Shown here one piece after another: positions 21,134 through 32,277 of a stretch of 64,000 nucleotides of DNA. The position numbers and the translations under genes are program-made. The first letter of the stretch is position 1, and each line of letters opens with the position of its first letter. The notes under the pieces are model-generated. The model did no database searches. It was given only the letters and a program-made list of their open reading frames with translations, and was not told where the DNA came from. Origin of the DNA: Schizochytrium sp. TIO01 (taxonomy: Eukaryota > Sar > Bigyra > Thraustochytrida > Thraustochytriidae); contig SMSO01000014.1 of assembly GCA_004764695.1 (NCBI GenBank), positions 6,066,029 through 6,130,028 on the forward strand. The letters are read 5' to 3'.

Positions 21134-21856
21134 ATGGCGCACTCGCACTTGGCGACATGGAAACCTGCACTGGCGACTGGAGATACCACTGATAAGGGCA
21201 ATTATCGTACGGGGGGTCTCGGAAGTATTCAGCGCAGCCGCAAGGATGCAACAGGCTTCACAAAGATCAAGCTCCGTACTGACCTTGGCACTGCAGAGAC
21301 CGCTGATGACCTCGACCGTCGCGAGCAACTTGAGGCAGGTCACCTTGAAGATGGCAACTTCGGAAGCACAACCGATACTCAAAACAAAGTCCTAATTGAG
21401 GACACTCTTGAACAAGATGTCAGCCAATCGGACTCCCCTGTGAAGATCATACCAAAATCTTTGGAGGACGATGAGGATGCAGAGCTGGCAAAGTATGATG
21501 ACAAGGATGATGATGTGTCTGAAGAATCTGATGACGATGATTCCGATGATTCCGATGATGACTCTGACGACGAGGCTGCTCTTGCCAGGGAACTTGCTAT
21601 TCTCCGGAAGGAGCCCAAGGATAAGGAACAACGAGAACAGGCAGAGCTTGAGGAGCTCGAAGCCAAGCTGCGTAAGCAAGAGGCCATGCTTGAGACTGCG
21701 TCCACAGCAACAGGAGCAACTATTAAGCGCCGGTGGGATGCTGATGTAGTTTTCCAAAACCAGGCGCGTAACGAGCCAGCTCCTAAGAAGCGTTTTATTA
21801 ACGATACACTCCGAAGTGATTTCCAACGCAAGTTTCTGAAGAAGTACATCCCGTAA
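21134..21856 (+). CDS. CWC15: CWC15 spliceosome-associated protein
   Basis: Single-exon gene of 240 residues. It has the family layout: a short basic N-terminal region with TKIKLR, a long Asp/Glu/Ser-rich centre (about 115-155), a charged helix (ALARELAILRKE onward), and the conserved C-terminal block KRRWDADVVFQN followed by KKRFINDTLRSDFQRKFLKKYIP. Relatives (yeast Cwc15, human CWC15/AD002) belong to the Prp19-associated (NineTeen) part of the active spliceosome and are largely disordered. Length agrees with human CWC15 (229 residues). The start is ATG 21134, which aligns with the family N-terminus. A nuclear role in splicing is assigned by homology with high confidence. Confidence 0.95.
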   Translation: MAHSHLATWKPALATGDTTDKGNYRTGGLGSIQRSRKDATGFTKIKLRTDLGTAETADDLDRREQLEAGHLEDGNFGSTTDTQNKVLIEDTLEQDVSQSDSPVKIIPKSLEDDEDAELAKYDDKDDDVSEESDDDDSDDSDDDSDDEAALARELAILRKEPKDKEQREQAELEELEAKLRKQEAMLETASTATGATIKRRWDADVVFQNQARNEPAPKKRFINDTLRSDFQRKFLKKYIP

Positions 21857-23019
21857 GGTACTTTTCAGCAAGATTTGTGTTGGAATGGTCTAAAGGCCTC
21901 CTGCATCCTTTCTTGAGTAAGCAACCCATCTGTTTTCCCGACAAAAACTGGAACCAAACAAATACAACGAACGTGAGGCAAACCGGTCAGAGCCTATTGA
22001 GACTAGTGATCTACCACAGGCGCATGCTCAACGCATGAGCTGTTCTGTGTGACGACTGTTTATATAAATGCATAATAATTTTGAGAAGACCAGGTGTTGC
22101 TTCCAACTATTGGAATAGATACAGCCTGAAAACGAAAAAATATTGCTATAGCTTTTCCAGCAATTTCGACTCATCACATCCAACTATGAAATCACGCACT
22201 TCACTATTTATACAATGGCATCTCTATGGCAACTGAGTCGATTTTGCCCATGATACAAATGACACCTTTTCAATTTAGTCGAAGTATCATCGTAATAGGA
22301 CTAAACCGGAGACTCGATCTGCTGCATGTAATTTTACTTTTCAGAGGTACACTCCATCTATCCATTCACTTTGATGAAAATTCATCTCAACGAGTTCTTA
22401 GGTTGCAGATCTTCTGGTGATAGCAGGGCCAAGCACTGTATCTCTCGATGGCACAACGAAAGATAAAGTTGCATCTATACATAATAGTAATTACAATTCA
22501 AAATATAAACTATGTTAATGAAATAGCCCAGTCAAGGGAAATCGGAAGGCTGAAGCATGATAATAATAGACAAGACAGGCGCAATCGATTGTGTATTCGC
22601 AAAAAAGTTTGGATCATGAGGAAAAGAATTTGATTGAAATAGTAAAAAGGTTCACAGATCGACCCTTTGAAAGAATTACATTCCATAAGCTAGCGAGCTA
22701 GAGAAGAAGACGATCATGGCGACAACAAAACAGTCGGGGATAAAGTAGAAGGGACGGCGAATCAGGTATCGCGATGATAAGAAGGAGAACAAGGGCAACA
22801 ACATGAACAATCACAGCCACAACTTATCATGGACACAACTGAGCATAATCCACTCATCCTCCATCACTTCAGTTATCGCAGGATGAAAAAAGACAATCAT
22901 GGACAAACGTCTTCCATTATACCGCCATCACAACCAATGCCACTATTATCATCATCGTCATCGACAACGACAGTGCCAGAAGCAAACAGAAGAGGAAAAA
23001 AAGCTGAAGAGATCAAGGA
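21857..23019. other. Convergent intergenic region
   Basis: Shared 3' flank of CWC15 (+) and the membrane-anchored gene (-). It is AT-rich, with a CAT/CGT-rich simple stretch near 22925-22975. No gene was seen. Short open frames near 22226-22633 lack coding character. Confidence 0.4.
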
Positions 23020-24592
23020 TTAGTTAGAATCCGAGAATCCAACCTTCTCAAGACGAGCGCGGTGGGTGTTGGAGATCTGCATGAGGGACTGCTGGAAGGC
23101 CGGCACCTGCTGGTACTTGAGAACAGCGGCGTGTAACAAATCCTGTGAATTCAAAATATGACGAGTCATTAAACAAAAAAAGGAAACGTTAGTACTCTGG
23201 ATACAAAATCCTTGACAACAAACTGCTGGCACAGGAAAACGCTCAAAGACAGACAAATCAATCCCCCTCTCTCACCCCCCGTTTAACATTTAACAAACAG
23301 AGCAATCGGATATAAGCCCGAGATCATACCAAAATAGTGTTGGAGGAACTACTCCGGTTCACAATGGGCCTAAATTACTATTACGCGCAGTAATTATAGA
23401 TGACACGTAAGAAAAAAGCGCGTCACCCATACTCAACTGGCGTGTGTGTGGAAAGCAGCGGATCAAAATCATTTTGCAAGCGCATCACCTATGACGCCAG
23501 GTTGTGCCCACTCAGATTTGATACTTGAAAAGTAATTTGCTCTGGATACCAATAACTCGGAATATGGAATGGGTCGGGATTGCAGAATTATTTGTCGTCA
23601 CAAAGAATCAGACAATTCAAAGTGTGTGTGTGTGTGAATGGTTTATCTTCATCCCCATTTCCTTGCGTCGCTAAAGGTCTCTTTCAAATACTCTTTTTTT
23701 TTTCGCTCCTCGTTTTTCATTGTTCCTCTTCCTCTTCCCCTCTCACTATCTCTATAATACAGCTACACTCTTCAACACGTTTTCCATATGTAACTAGCAG
23801 TTTCTGTTGTGTGCTCTTTGTGTCTCAACTCAACACTTTCACATTGCATCGGAGAGAAATAAGAAAGCTCTAAATCGATACACTTACCTCGCTGACACCG
23901 TGCTTGTTGTGAACCTCGTTGCGAACGTGGGGAACGCGCTCAAGGTAGCGCTGCTGCAATTCAGACTTAAAATCGTTCGACTCGGGAGTGAGGCCGGTCT
24001 CCTTGAGCTCGTTGTGGATAGTCTCGAGCACAACGTTGACACCCTCCATAGTCTCGGACATGATGGCAAGCACCTTCTCCATGGTGAAGTCCTCGGGGAC
24101 CTCAGGGAGCTGGGTCTGCTGCTGGCCAGTGACGGCCTTAAAGAGTCGCTTGAGCTTGTTGAGTGTCTTGTTAAAGTCCTCGTCGTCTTCGTAGAAAGCA
24201 GTGGCCTGGCGAACCTCGTCCTCGGTGGTGTTGTTTTCCCTGTACACAGTCTGCTCCACCTCAGCCATTGCCTGGCGGAACTGGCTCATAAGGTACTGTT
24301 CCATCTCCTCGTGAGAGATTTCCTTGCCACGGCTCTGGGCAGACATGCGGACCTTCTGCTCGTGCTCAGCGAGGTTCATCACGACGACCTGCATCATGCC
24401 AGTGATACGCTCGAAGATCTTGATCATGGTCTCCTTGGGGAGCTTGGCCTGACCAGCAGGGGCTCCAGCGGAGCTGCCCTCGGCCACCTTGGGGGCAGCA
24501 GATTGAGCAGGGCGGGTCAAAAGGTACAGAGCACCGGCGGCCAGGACGGCCACGCCGGCGGCGATGCCAACGGCAACAGCTTTGCTAGACAT
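23020..24592 (-). CDS. N-terminally anchored helical protein, family unknown, two exons
   Basis: Exon 1 is 24592 down to 23888 and exon 2 is 23142 down to 23020, joined in phase 0 to give 275 residues. The donor is GTAAGT and the acceptor is preceded by TACTAAC about 45 nt upstream, on the - strand. The protein opens with a 20-residue hydrophobic segment (about 5-25) followed by an Ala/Pro-rich hinge, which looks like a signal anchor. The rest is charged, mostly alpha-helical, with many Glu/Lys/Met, and ends in KVGFSDSN. Codon use is strongly biased to G/C-ending codons, unlike most neighbours and like the APS kinase and nitrile hydratase genes, which suggests high expression. I recognise no family. 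Attachment to an organelle outer membrane or the ER is a guess from the short N-terminal anchor. The 745-nt intron is far longer than the others here. Confidence 0.8.
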
Positions 24593-25284
24593 GTTTCTGT
24601 TCCGGTTTCGTGTCCCTGTTACACAGACCGCAGCAAATCAATCAATCGTTACATATCAAGGAATGATTGTTGTGCGATGTAGCGCCATGGCCACAAGTGA
24701 CATTTGGATCATTTGGGGTGAGATAGATATGCAAGAGGGCCGAGCCACGTTTGTGTTGGCAGGGCGGTAGCAATGTCATTTCAGAAGCCATTTCCATGAT
24801 ACATTCGCACAAGCAAGCAAGTAAGTAACCAATCATTATGATGTACAATCGTCAGTACTCTTCTCTGTTTCTCGCCCAGCCGCCTCGTACTCTCAAGTTT
24901 GAATCGCCAGCGGCATCCGCCAATCAATCAAATCAAATCAAATCGGACCAGCCAAATGACCCGATCAGCGACCGACCCGCCATCCGGCCTGCCGGCGGGC
25001 CTTGCTGCCGTAAGAGGTCACCTATCTCGGAGCCCTCTCGACGTCAGCGCCGACCCCCACGCCGCCTTGCGCCGCGCGCTCGTGCACCTACCTGCTCCGC
25101 GACAGAGTTGGATCTATCTATCGGACTCTGCTGCTCTGTGAATCATCGAAGTATTCAAATCTCCACTCATCACTCTCACGTCTTTTCCAAACATGCATAC
25201 ATTACATAGGCCCAACTACGCATTTGCATACATCCTCTACGACAAAGAAATACGTGGCATTCAAAGAGAAAGAGAGAAAGAAGA

Positions 25285-25360
25285 AAACAGAGAAAAACAG
25301 AGAAAAACAAAGAAAAACAAAGAAAAACAAAGAGAGAAAGAACTAAAGAAAGAACTAAAG
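25285..25360. repeat. Purine-rich tandem repeat, 10-nt unit
   Basis: Imperfect tandem copies of AGAAAAACAA, flanked by AGAGAGAAAG. It is strongly purine-rich on the + strand. Confidence 0.75.
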
Positions 25361-25630
25361 AGGAGGCTTCACTCCTTCGATCGTTCGTTCCCTCATCCAT
25401 TCCATTCCCGCATGGATTCGCCCATAAGGGATATGATGATGGCCTGAAAACAAACGCCATACAAACCAAGCGCCATTTGCTCGAAATGAGTGGAACGAGC
25501 GCTTCCCATTCAATCAGAAAGACAAAAAACAAATAAACATCAGTCCATGGTCCTCTGTTTCTCTTTCTCTCCTCTTTCCCTTAACTTCAAGTTACTTTTA
25601 TTTTTTTAAAGAACAGCTCAACCCATAACA

Positions 25631-25662
25631 AACATACATACATACATACATACATACATACG
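25631..25662. repeat. (CATA)n microsatellite
   Basis: About eight copies of CATA, immediately upstream of the (CAAA)n tract. Confidence 0.9.
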
Positions 25663-25673
25663 AAATGATGATC

Positions 25674-25780
25674 ATAAACAAACAAACAAACAAACAAACA
25701 AACAAACAAACAAACAAACAAACAAACAAACAAACAAACAGACAAATCATTGACAATAAGCAAACAAACAAACAAACAAA
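25674..25780. repeat. (CAAA)n microsatellite
   Basis: About sixteen copies of CAAA, a 20-nt interruption, then about five more. This is the complement of the (TTTG)n arrays at 28144 and 49533. Confidence 0.92.
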
Positions 25781-25997
25781 TAACAAGCGCATCATAAACA
25801 GCTCCAAATAAATAATTAAATAACAAATAAATAAACAAATAAATAAATAAAAACTCTCAGAAAACCAAGAAAGTGAATCGAGAAAAAACTGCGAAAATGC
25901 AGGAATCATCGAACAGCCGCACAAACATCGGCGCTCATGGCACTGCAGAAGAAGAAAGAAGAAAGAAGGAGAGAGAGCGGAGAGCAAACAGCTGCTC

Positions 25998-26023
25998 AAA
26001 GAAAGAAAGAAAGAAAGAAAGAG
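25998..26023. repeat. (GAAA)n microsatellite
   Basis: Six copies of the tetranucleotide GAAA within a purine-rich stretch. Confidence 0.8.
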
Positions 26024-26644
26024 GCAAAGACAGCGCTCCAGAAGAAGACAAAACTCACAGGAAAGCCAAAGCTCTGGAAGAAAGAGAGAATGGATGGCTG
26101 GAGTCTCTTCGCTCCCCAAAGCCTCCCCACTCGCATACAAGTTCTCCGCCCCCTCCCGCCGTCCCCATACTACCCACATCATACCATCCCAGCCACCTCG
26201 ATTCTTGTATTTACCCTCCCATAGCAAATCTTTTCACGCCACCTCCCTCCTTAACCCGTATTAGTTTATGAATCGCATAGAATGCTGCAGTTTTTCTCGC
26301 GCCCATATTGCAACTGCGCCTTTCTCCTCGTGCAGCGCCTTCGAATTTTCTTCCTGCCCCCGCGGCCCGCCTTGTTCACAGTAATCCCGCCTCATTAAAA
26401 CTTGTATCAGCCGCCGGCCCCTCGTGGCGCCAGCTTTCTTGCCACGCTCCCACCCCCGTTCTTCGCCAGTTTGGAACGGCCCCGGCAGAGAACGGGAGCT
26501 TCGAGAAGCCGCTCAGGGCCTCCTCAGGGCTCCTCGCGGGCTCTTCAGAGGCGCTGAGGCCGCCTCTCAGACCGCCTCTAAGGCTCCTTTGAAGGCAGCT
26601 CTCGACCAAAAGCCGCGTCTCTGCGAAGGTCTCAAGGTCTCCAA

Positions 26645-26775
26645 GGTCTTCTGTTTTCTGTTCTTTTCCACCTTGTTCTTCTCTTTTGTTCTTTTTGTTC
26701 TTTCTTTTCTTTTGTTCTTCTCCCTCTCTTTCTTATCTTTCTCCTCTTTCTCTTCTGCCCTTCCTTCTTTCTTTC
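26645..26775. repeat. Polypyrimidine tract
   Basis: About 130 nt of almost pure C/T on the + strand. It ends shortly before a GCCTCAG that could serve as a 3' splice acceptor for the island at about 26815. No CTAAC branch site was found, so an intron is only possible. Confidence 0.6.
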
Positions 26776-26928
26776 GAGCCGCCGGAACATTCTCCACTGC
26801 GGCGCCGCCTCAGTAGGCTATGCCGGGACCGCACAGTAGACAATGGGGCCCTCACAGTGGAGCAAACGTATAGGTCACTTTGCCGGCCTCCGTATAACTC
26901 ACTTGTCGATTCCGAGGATACCGCTGCG

Positions 26929-26977
26929 GCCCTGGACAGGGGAGCGCCAGAGGAGACTGGTGCTCGCTGTCCAGGGC
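26929..26977. other. 49-nt imperfect hairpin
   Basis: An 11-bp outer stem (26929-26939 with 26967-26977) encloses a 9-bp inner stem (26942-26950 with 26957-26965, one G-T pair) and a 6-nt loop. Two bases on one side and one on the other are unpaired between the stems. It could be a structured RNA or a chance palindrome in a GC-rich island. Confidence 0.6.
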
Positions 26978-28143
26978 AGAGGCGGCTGGTTTCCCCGCCA
27001 CCACGAATTTGCAGCCGCTGGGATTTGGGCAGAAGAAAGAAGAAGAGATCGCCTGAAATCGATCGGTGAGTCAGAGGGAAAGGGCTCATTCTTAGTTTGG
27101 CACTCACTCACTGACGAATGATTGACTTCAGGCGCTCTACTCCGCAAAAAAGCAGAGCTCAGATCGACGCCATTGGTCCTTCTCGATCGTCAATGATTTC
27201 CCTTGAGGCAGCAATTTTGACAGGCAGTCTTGATTCTACTACACAGTAGCACCTACCTAGCTAGGTAGTTAGGCAGCCGACACTGCTACCGACTCGCCTA
27301 ACGACTGTTACAGAGTGGGTGACATTTTACGCAAATGTCACGTCTTGGTAGGACTCAGCTATGCGTGGGTAGGAGTGGGCCCGGCTGCTGCAGCTGCGGT
27401 GGAGTGCTTAGGGCTATGGCTAGCTAGCTGCCTAGGAGGTCGTAGGTGCATAGCACTTGCATAGTCTGGACTAAAGAACCTGGGTACTGCAAAGGTTGCT
27501 TTGTAAAAGGATAATCTTCTGTGGTTGATTGGAGCATAGTTAAGATCGTCACCGCCGTCGTTTGCACAAAATGTAAAACTCAGCGGTGACGTCGGTCAGT
27601 CTTCTCTCTCCCTCTATGACATTCATACAGCGCAGCGAATAGATCAGAATATCTATCTATCACAGACGATGAATGACACTGGAGTCGTGAAGAGCGGTGC
27701 TGTGATTTTGCAGTGATCAACTACGTTTCATTCGCCTATAAATATATACGTATGTGTGTCAGGAATAACTCATGATTTATAAAGCAGCAGCGGCGAATTG
27801 GCGCCTCTGAGGACCGAGAAGGCTGTGGACGCAGGGCTTCTTTGAGCTGCAGCTGATGGCGGTTCAAGGATTCAAGAGTTGACCAGAATGCAACGATTTG
27901 GAATGGCGGGAGTTGAATCAATGCATCGCCGTGAAATTAATTTGGGCACTGGACCAGGTAATCTGTGGTAGAGTTACTAGTAGCCACTGCTAGCAGCGAT
28001 ATGAGATGAGATGCGCGTATCGTCTCCCCAGATTCCAGTGGTGACTTTTGGTTGTCTTGGTCTCGGTTTCCGCTATGTTGCGCAGCTGTTTCTTCGCCCC
28101 GTGATTTTGATTTCGGCCCACGGCGATTCAAGATTGCACAATC

Positions 28144-28189
28144 TGTTTGTTTGTTTGTTTGTTTGTTCGTTCGTTCGTTCGTTCGTTCA
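28144..28189. repeat. Compound (TTTG)n(TTCG)n microsatellite
   Basis: About six TTTG copies pass directly into about five TTCG copies, consistent with one T-to-C change spread by slippage. Confidence 0.9.
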
Positions 28190-29570
28190 TTTGCCATCCT
28201 GATCTCATAAACTGCGGCCGCTCATTGATTTTGATTCGTGCGCCGCAATTGATTAATCTCTTATAAGAAAGCTTGCAATTTTTTTTCTTTGCATGATACT
28301 TTATAGCGTCATCTTCAAAATAAAAACTGTGGCGGCCCATAATAGTTGAGCGAAAGTGGGAACGGTCTTGAAGATTGGCCACGACCATACTCCGCGCGAA
28401 GGTCACGCATGGCCAACCCTCATTACAGTGATATTCTGCGACAAAAATAGGCAACCAACACCATCTTTCGCTAAATTGCAGGAATGATTGAAACTTATAC
28501 TTCTTACCTATGATCTCGTTAGGTATAGTCAAACACAACTTCGATTGAAAACCCTTTCTTCCACCTGGCAGCTGCTATCCTCTATCTATTCTATACTCTA
28601 CCACCCGAATTAGAATGAGCGACGAAAGAAAAGAAACAGAAAGAAAATCCTCTTTCGCCAATTCCACACAGAATGAAACGAAAACTTCAATCACAAGAAC
28701 ACGCGCATAATCGGGAAACTGCCTACTTACTAGCACTAGTACTAGCTCTATCACTAATAGTACTACTACTGTGTATCTTAGCAGCAGAAGAAAGACAGTT
28801 CAAGCTTACATGATATCCTCCCAAAGACCGAGCTTGCACCTGAAACAAACCAACTCAAGCCACGCAACCTCTTCAAAACCCGACCATTATCTCAAACTTA
28901 ACTGGAATGACCATTATGCCTGCTTATCGCAAGCTACAGTTTCAAGCCATTTTGATAACTACAACTTATCCAACTGTGCAAGAATGCACTACTGCATAGT
29001 AGTTACCTAAATTACTTAGTACGCCCAATAAAACGCCGCCGACTTCCATCACTCGGTCTGCTATCATCCGCACCCCTCTCTCTTTTCCCAATGGAGTCGA
29101 TGGGCTTCTCCTTCGCAAGTGCATATTTCACTTTATGCAAGTGAACTATTCCCGCTATAACCTACTGTATATCAGCCTGGCAAGTCAAACACTCCGAAGC
29201 CTACTGCCGCGGAACCTGAGGAACGTTCCGGCCCTTTCAGCTGGATCTCTGACTACCAAAAACGCTACATCCAGCAGGAAGGGTGTAATATGAGGGAATG
29301 TGGGGAACAAGCTGTGCCAAGCCGATGAGACTGCACTCATTGAGGTCATCGGGCGATGCGCCAGACCAGATTGGAGCCAGGTAGGTGCGAGGCGACGGCG
29401 ATCGTGACGGTAGGGGCGAAGCAGGCACAGGTGCGAGGAGGTTTAGGCAGTGTCAATCAGATTGGGCACTACCTTTTGGCGTGTTAACCTGCTATGTAAG
29501 GGTCTGTGCGGCTGGATGCGGTGTTTTCCTCTCTGGTTGGTATATTGCTCTGCTATAGCAGTCTGCTCTG

Positions 29571-29605
29571 CTTCGCTTTGCTTTACTTTACTTTACTTTA
29601 CTTTG
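29571..29605. repeat. (CTTTA)n repeat
   Basis: Several copies of a five-base CTTTA unit, preceded by CTTTG variants. Confidence 0.7.
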
Positions 29606-30046
29606 TAGCTGATGAGCAGCAGCACGTGCTGGTATGTGTAATGGCACAATTGAGAGACTCTGTGAGTCTTTGCAACCGATAGACTTTGCTTTGCGTTGGA
29701 GCGAATTTCCGTATCATGCGTTGCCTGGATGACAAGGATTGATCGAAATCATCTCTTGTTGCGGAACGAACTCCAGCGATGATTGTGCGCGGACATTATA
29801 GCACCGGCTAGAGAGACTCAGCAGTTTACCTATGTTCCGCCAGAAAGCACCTAATTCGCAGAGTGATCTGTTCCTCTAAGTATTGGCTGTGCAGAATTTT
29901 GGACGTTTAGACCTTGTAGGGTGGTGCTACGAAGAAGCGATGACCGAGTTGGAATCCTGATTATTAACTAACGGATTACTCCCCATGTTTGCTGCATGAT
30001 GATAAACAGAAAGTACTTAGTACCTCAACCTCAAATCGTATCTATA

Positions 30047-31134
30047 ATGTTCAAGACTGTTGCTAACAAGGGTGTCTCCCTCGCTGCCCGCACCGAAGGC
30101 CTCCTCGGCCGCCGCGTCGGCGCCATGAGCATGTCCAGCAACGTCAAGGAGGAGACCCAGAAGGGCCACAAGGATGTTACCACCAACATCAAGAGCTCCC
30201 ACAACGAGAACGTCATCTGGTCTGATGCTCTCCTTGACCGTGAGGAGCGCCAGAAGTACCTCCAGTCCAAGCACATCGGCTGCACCCTCTACGTGACCGG
30301 TCTCTCCGGCAGTGGCAAGTCCACCGTTGGTGCTGCTCTCGAGCACAAGCTCCTCCAGATGGGTGTCCACGCCTACCGTCTTGAGTAAGTTAGCCTTGGA
30401 CCCAAGCAGTGTAAAAATACGCTGCCTTGCAGATTCCCCTTATGAAACAGTTCACTGACACACTTTCTCCTATTATTTCGTGCTGCAAAAATTGTGCTTT
30501 TGTCTAATCTTTTTGCCTCTGCGTTTTGCGATTGTCTAATTTGTATTTCTACTCAACAGCGGTGTAAGTTGATACACACATTCAAATCCTCACCACGAGA
30601 TCTTACCTGCTTTCCAGTGAGAGGTACTGTGTGATTACATGTATTTGGAACTGAGATCTAACAAGGTTCTATATTGCGCTATCTGCAAAATTTCTCGCAA
30701 ATCTACAGGACAACATCCGCTTCGGCCTCAACGCTGGCCTTGGCTTCAGCGCCGCTGACCGTGAGGAGAACCTCCGCCGTATCGGTGAGGTCGCCGCCCT
30801 CTTCGCCGACTCTGGTGTCGTTGCCATCACCTCTTTCATCAGCCCGTACAAGCGCAGCCGTGAGAACGCTCGCGAGATCCACAAGCGCATGGGTGTGCCC
30901 TTTTACGAGGTCTTCGCTGATGTGCCCCTCGAGGTCGCTGAGTCCCGCGACCCCAAGGGTCTCTACAAGAAGGCCCGTGCTGGTGAGATCAAGAACTTCA
31001 CCGGTATCTCTGACCCGTATGAGGCCCCGGACCACCCCGACCTCGTTCTCCCCACCCACCAGCTCAGTGTTGAGGAGTCTTGCGAGAAGACCATCCAGTT
31101 TCTCAAGGACCAGGGCATCATCCGCAGCAACTAA
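30047..31134 (+). CDS. Adenylylsulfate (APS) kinase with a 4-nt microexon
   Basis: Exons 30047-30384, 30560-30563 and 30709-31134 encode 255 residues. The P-loop GLSGSGKST (about residue 85-93), the LDGDN motif (about 111-116), the switch [10 protein letters not shown] and [14 protein letters not shown] are all present, so the enzyme should be active. It phosphorylates APS to PAPS, the sulfate donor for sulfation and, in some organisms, for reductive assimilation. It stands alone, without a fused ATP sulfurylase. The LDGDN motif can only be made if the 4-nt exon (C GGT) is included. The first 30 residues (MFKTVANKG...[13 protein letters not shown]) are rich in Arg/Lys/Ser/Ala with no acid until residue 18 and could be a mitochondrial presequence. 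In-frame ATGs at 29996 and 29999 exist, but codon use turns strongly biased only at ATG 30047. The codon bias suggests high expression. Confidence 0.93.
30560..30563 (+). other. 4-nt microexon of the APS kinase gene
   Basis: Flanked by ACTCAACAG on the left and GTAAGTTG on the right. It supplies the last base of Asp and a whole Gly codon of the invariant LDGDN motif. Both flanking introns (175 and 145 nt) carry a CTAAT or CTAAC branch site. Skipping it would shift the frame and destroy the enzyme. Confidence 0.88.
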
Positions 31135-32277
31135 GCTCTGCCCTCAAACATATTCTGTAGGGGTTGAACTCAATTATTCAACATACTAGATACACATGCA
31201 TTACACATTTTCCCTTTTTGTTGATCTGTAGTGATTGATTTTATTTGTCTAAGCCCTGTACCTATCACAGACTTCTATATCAAATCCATCTGTGTAACAT
31301 GGTTTGTCAAGACTACCAGGTGCACCTTGCCCTCAGTACGAGGGTACCAAAACAATTATGCACATAATGAATGATATAATCGACACATAAAGATCTTTGA
31401 CAGTCAAACAGTGAAGACTTTTGTCTCCACACTCACGAACACTACCAAAGTCCCAAATGCACTAAGCGTTATCTCCTCCACCAACCCTCTCGTTTCCTCT
31501 CTGTATTAAGCTTGCCATGGCGCGTGCAATTATACATAATTCATAAGCAATACGACCTCCACCCGGGTTCATTTCTACTCTCTTAACCCCAAACCAGCTG
31601 GAAGCCAAGCTTTCCCACTTCAGCCTTGAACGTAGGTACCAAAACCATATAACATATGCTTTAAGCTACACACTTGCTATTGTTCAAATCTGTACTAAAG
31701 ATTAAGCACTTACTCTGTGGACCCTGAGTCTTTTCTTAAATCACTAGTTCGTCTTGCTTGCATGTGCTCGTGGCCTCGCATCGATGGTATTTTGCCATAG
31801 CAGTGACCAATGAAAAGTAGAGATATTTCCTTTTACTTATGGCTTTGTTAGGTCTGTCTATTTGGTAGTAACCATCAGAGGATTCTGTCCGTCCCATGAA
31901 CCGTGGAAACCATCACCAGAACCGTCGCTCCAAAGCTGCAACATCAAGTTGCTCTGGAGCTTGTGACGCGACAACGGTGCCCCGTGCCCCGCTGTTGGAT
32001 TGGTGGAAGCCTCCTTGCTCCACAGTCGTGCTGTTCGTCTGGTTGTGATCTGAGATCAAACCATTCCTGTTAGGCATTCCGCCATTCCTGCCTTTGAGGG
32101 TTGCAAAAGCTTGCTTACTTGCGTGTGGTAGCATTTACAAAGATACTGAGTGCATGATCACAAGGCCTGAATACTAGGTTCTGAAGATCTTTGTGTTATT
32201 TATATTTGAGAAGAAGCTACGGATTTGTCAAGTGACAGAAAGCTTTTGAACGGACGACTTTGCATATAATATAAATC
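31135..32277. other. Intergenic region, no gene seen
   Basis: About 1.1 kb between APS kinase and the FYVE gene, both +. A 73-codon frame on the - strand at 31913-32134 begins with ATG and reads as plausible protein, but it has no partner or motif, so I do not call it. Confidence 0.4.

Larger units (their letters stand above)
24593..30046. other. Repeat-rich region with GC islands, no gene resolved
   Basis: About 5.4 kb mixing simple repeats with GC-rich, protein-like islands (about 25000-25130, 26300-26640, 26790-27060, 27780-27920, 29240-29430). Some islands contain open frames with plausible protein composition on one strand or the other, but I could not link them into a gene with CTAAC branch sites. 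They may be exons of an unrecognised gene, non-coding transcripts or transposon relics. The microsatellites, polypyrimidine tract and hairpin inside it are listed separately. Confidence 0.35.

Noticed and set aside
21379-21871. Ser-rich - strand frames of about 155 residues
   Set aside because: Antisense of the acidic region of CWC15.
23807-24682. 291-residue + strand frame
   Set aside because: Antisense shadow of the anchored helical protein. The - strand has the ATG, anchor, splice sites and codon bias.
25587-26227. Long - strand frames rich in Cys, Leu, Phe and Val
   Set aside because: They translate (CAAA)n, (CATA)n and purine-rich repeats. No motif or ordinary composition.
28128-28538. 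136-residue - strand frame ending in Asn-Glu-Arg-Thr repeats
   Set aside because: Its end is the translated (TTTG)(TTCG) microsatellite and the rest shows no family.
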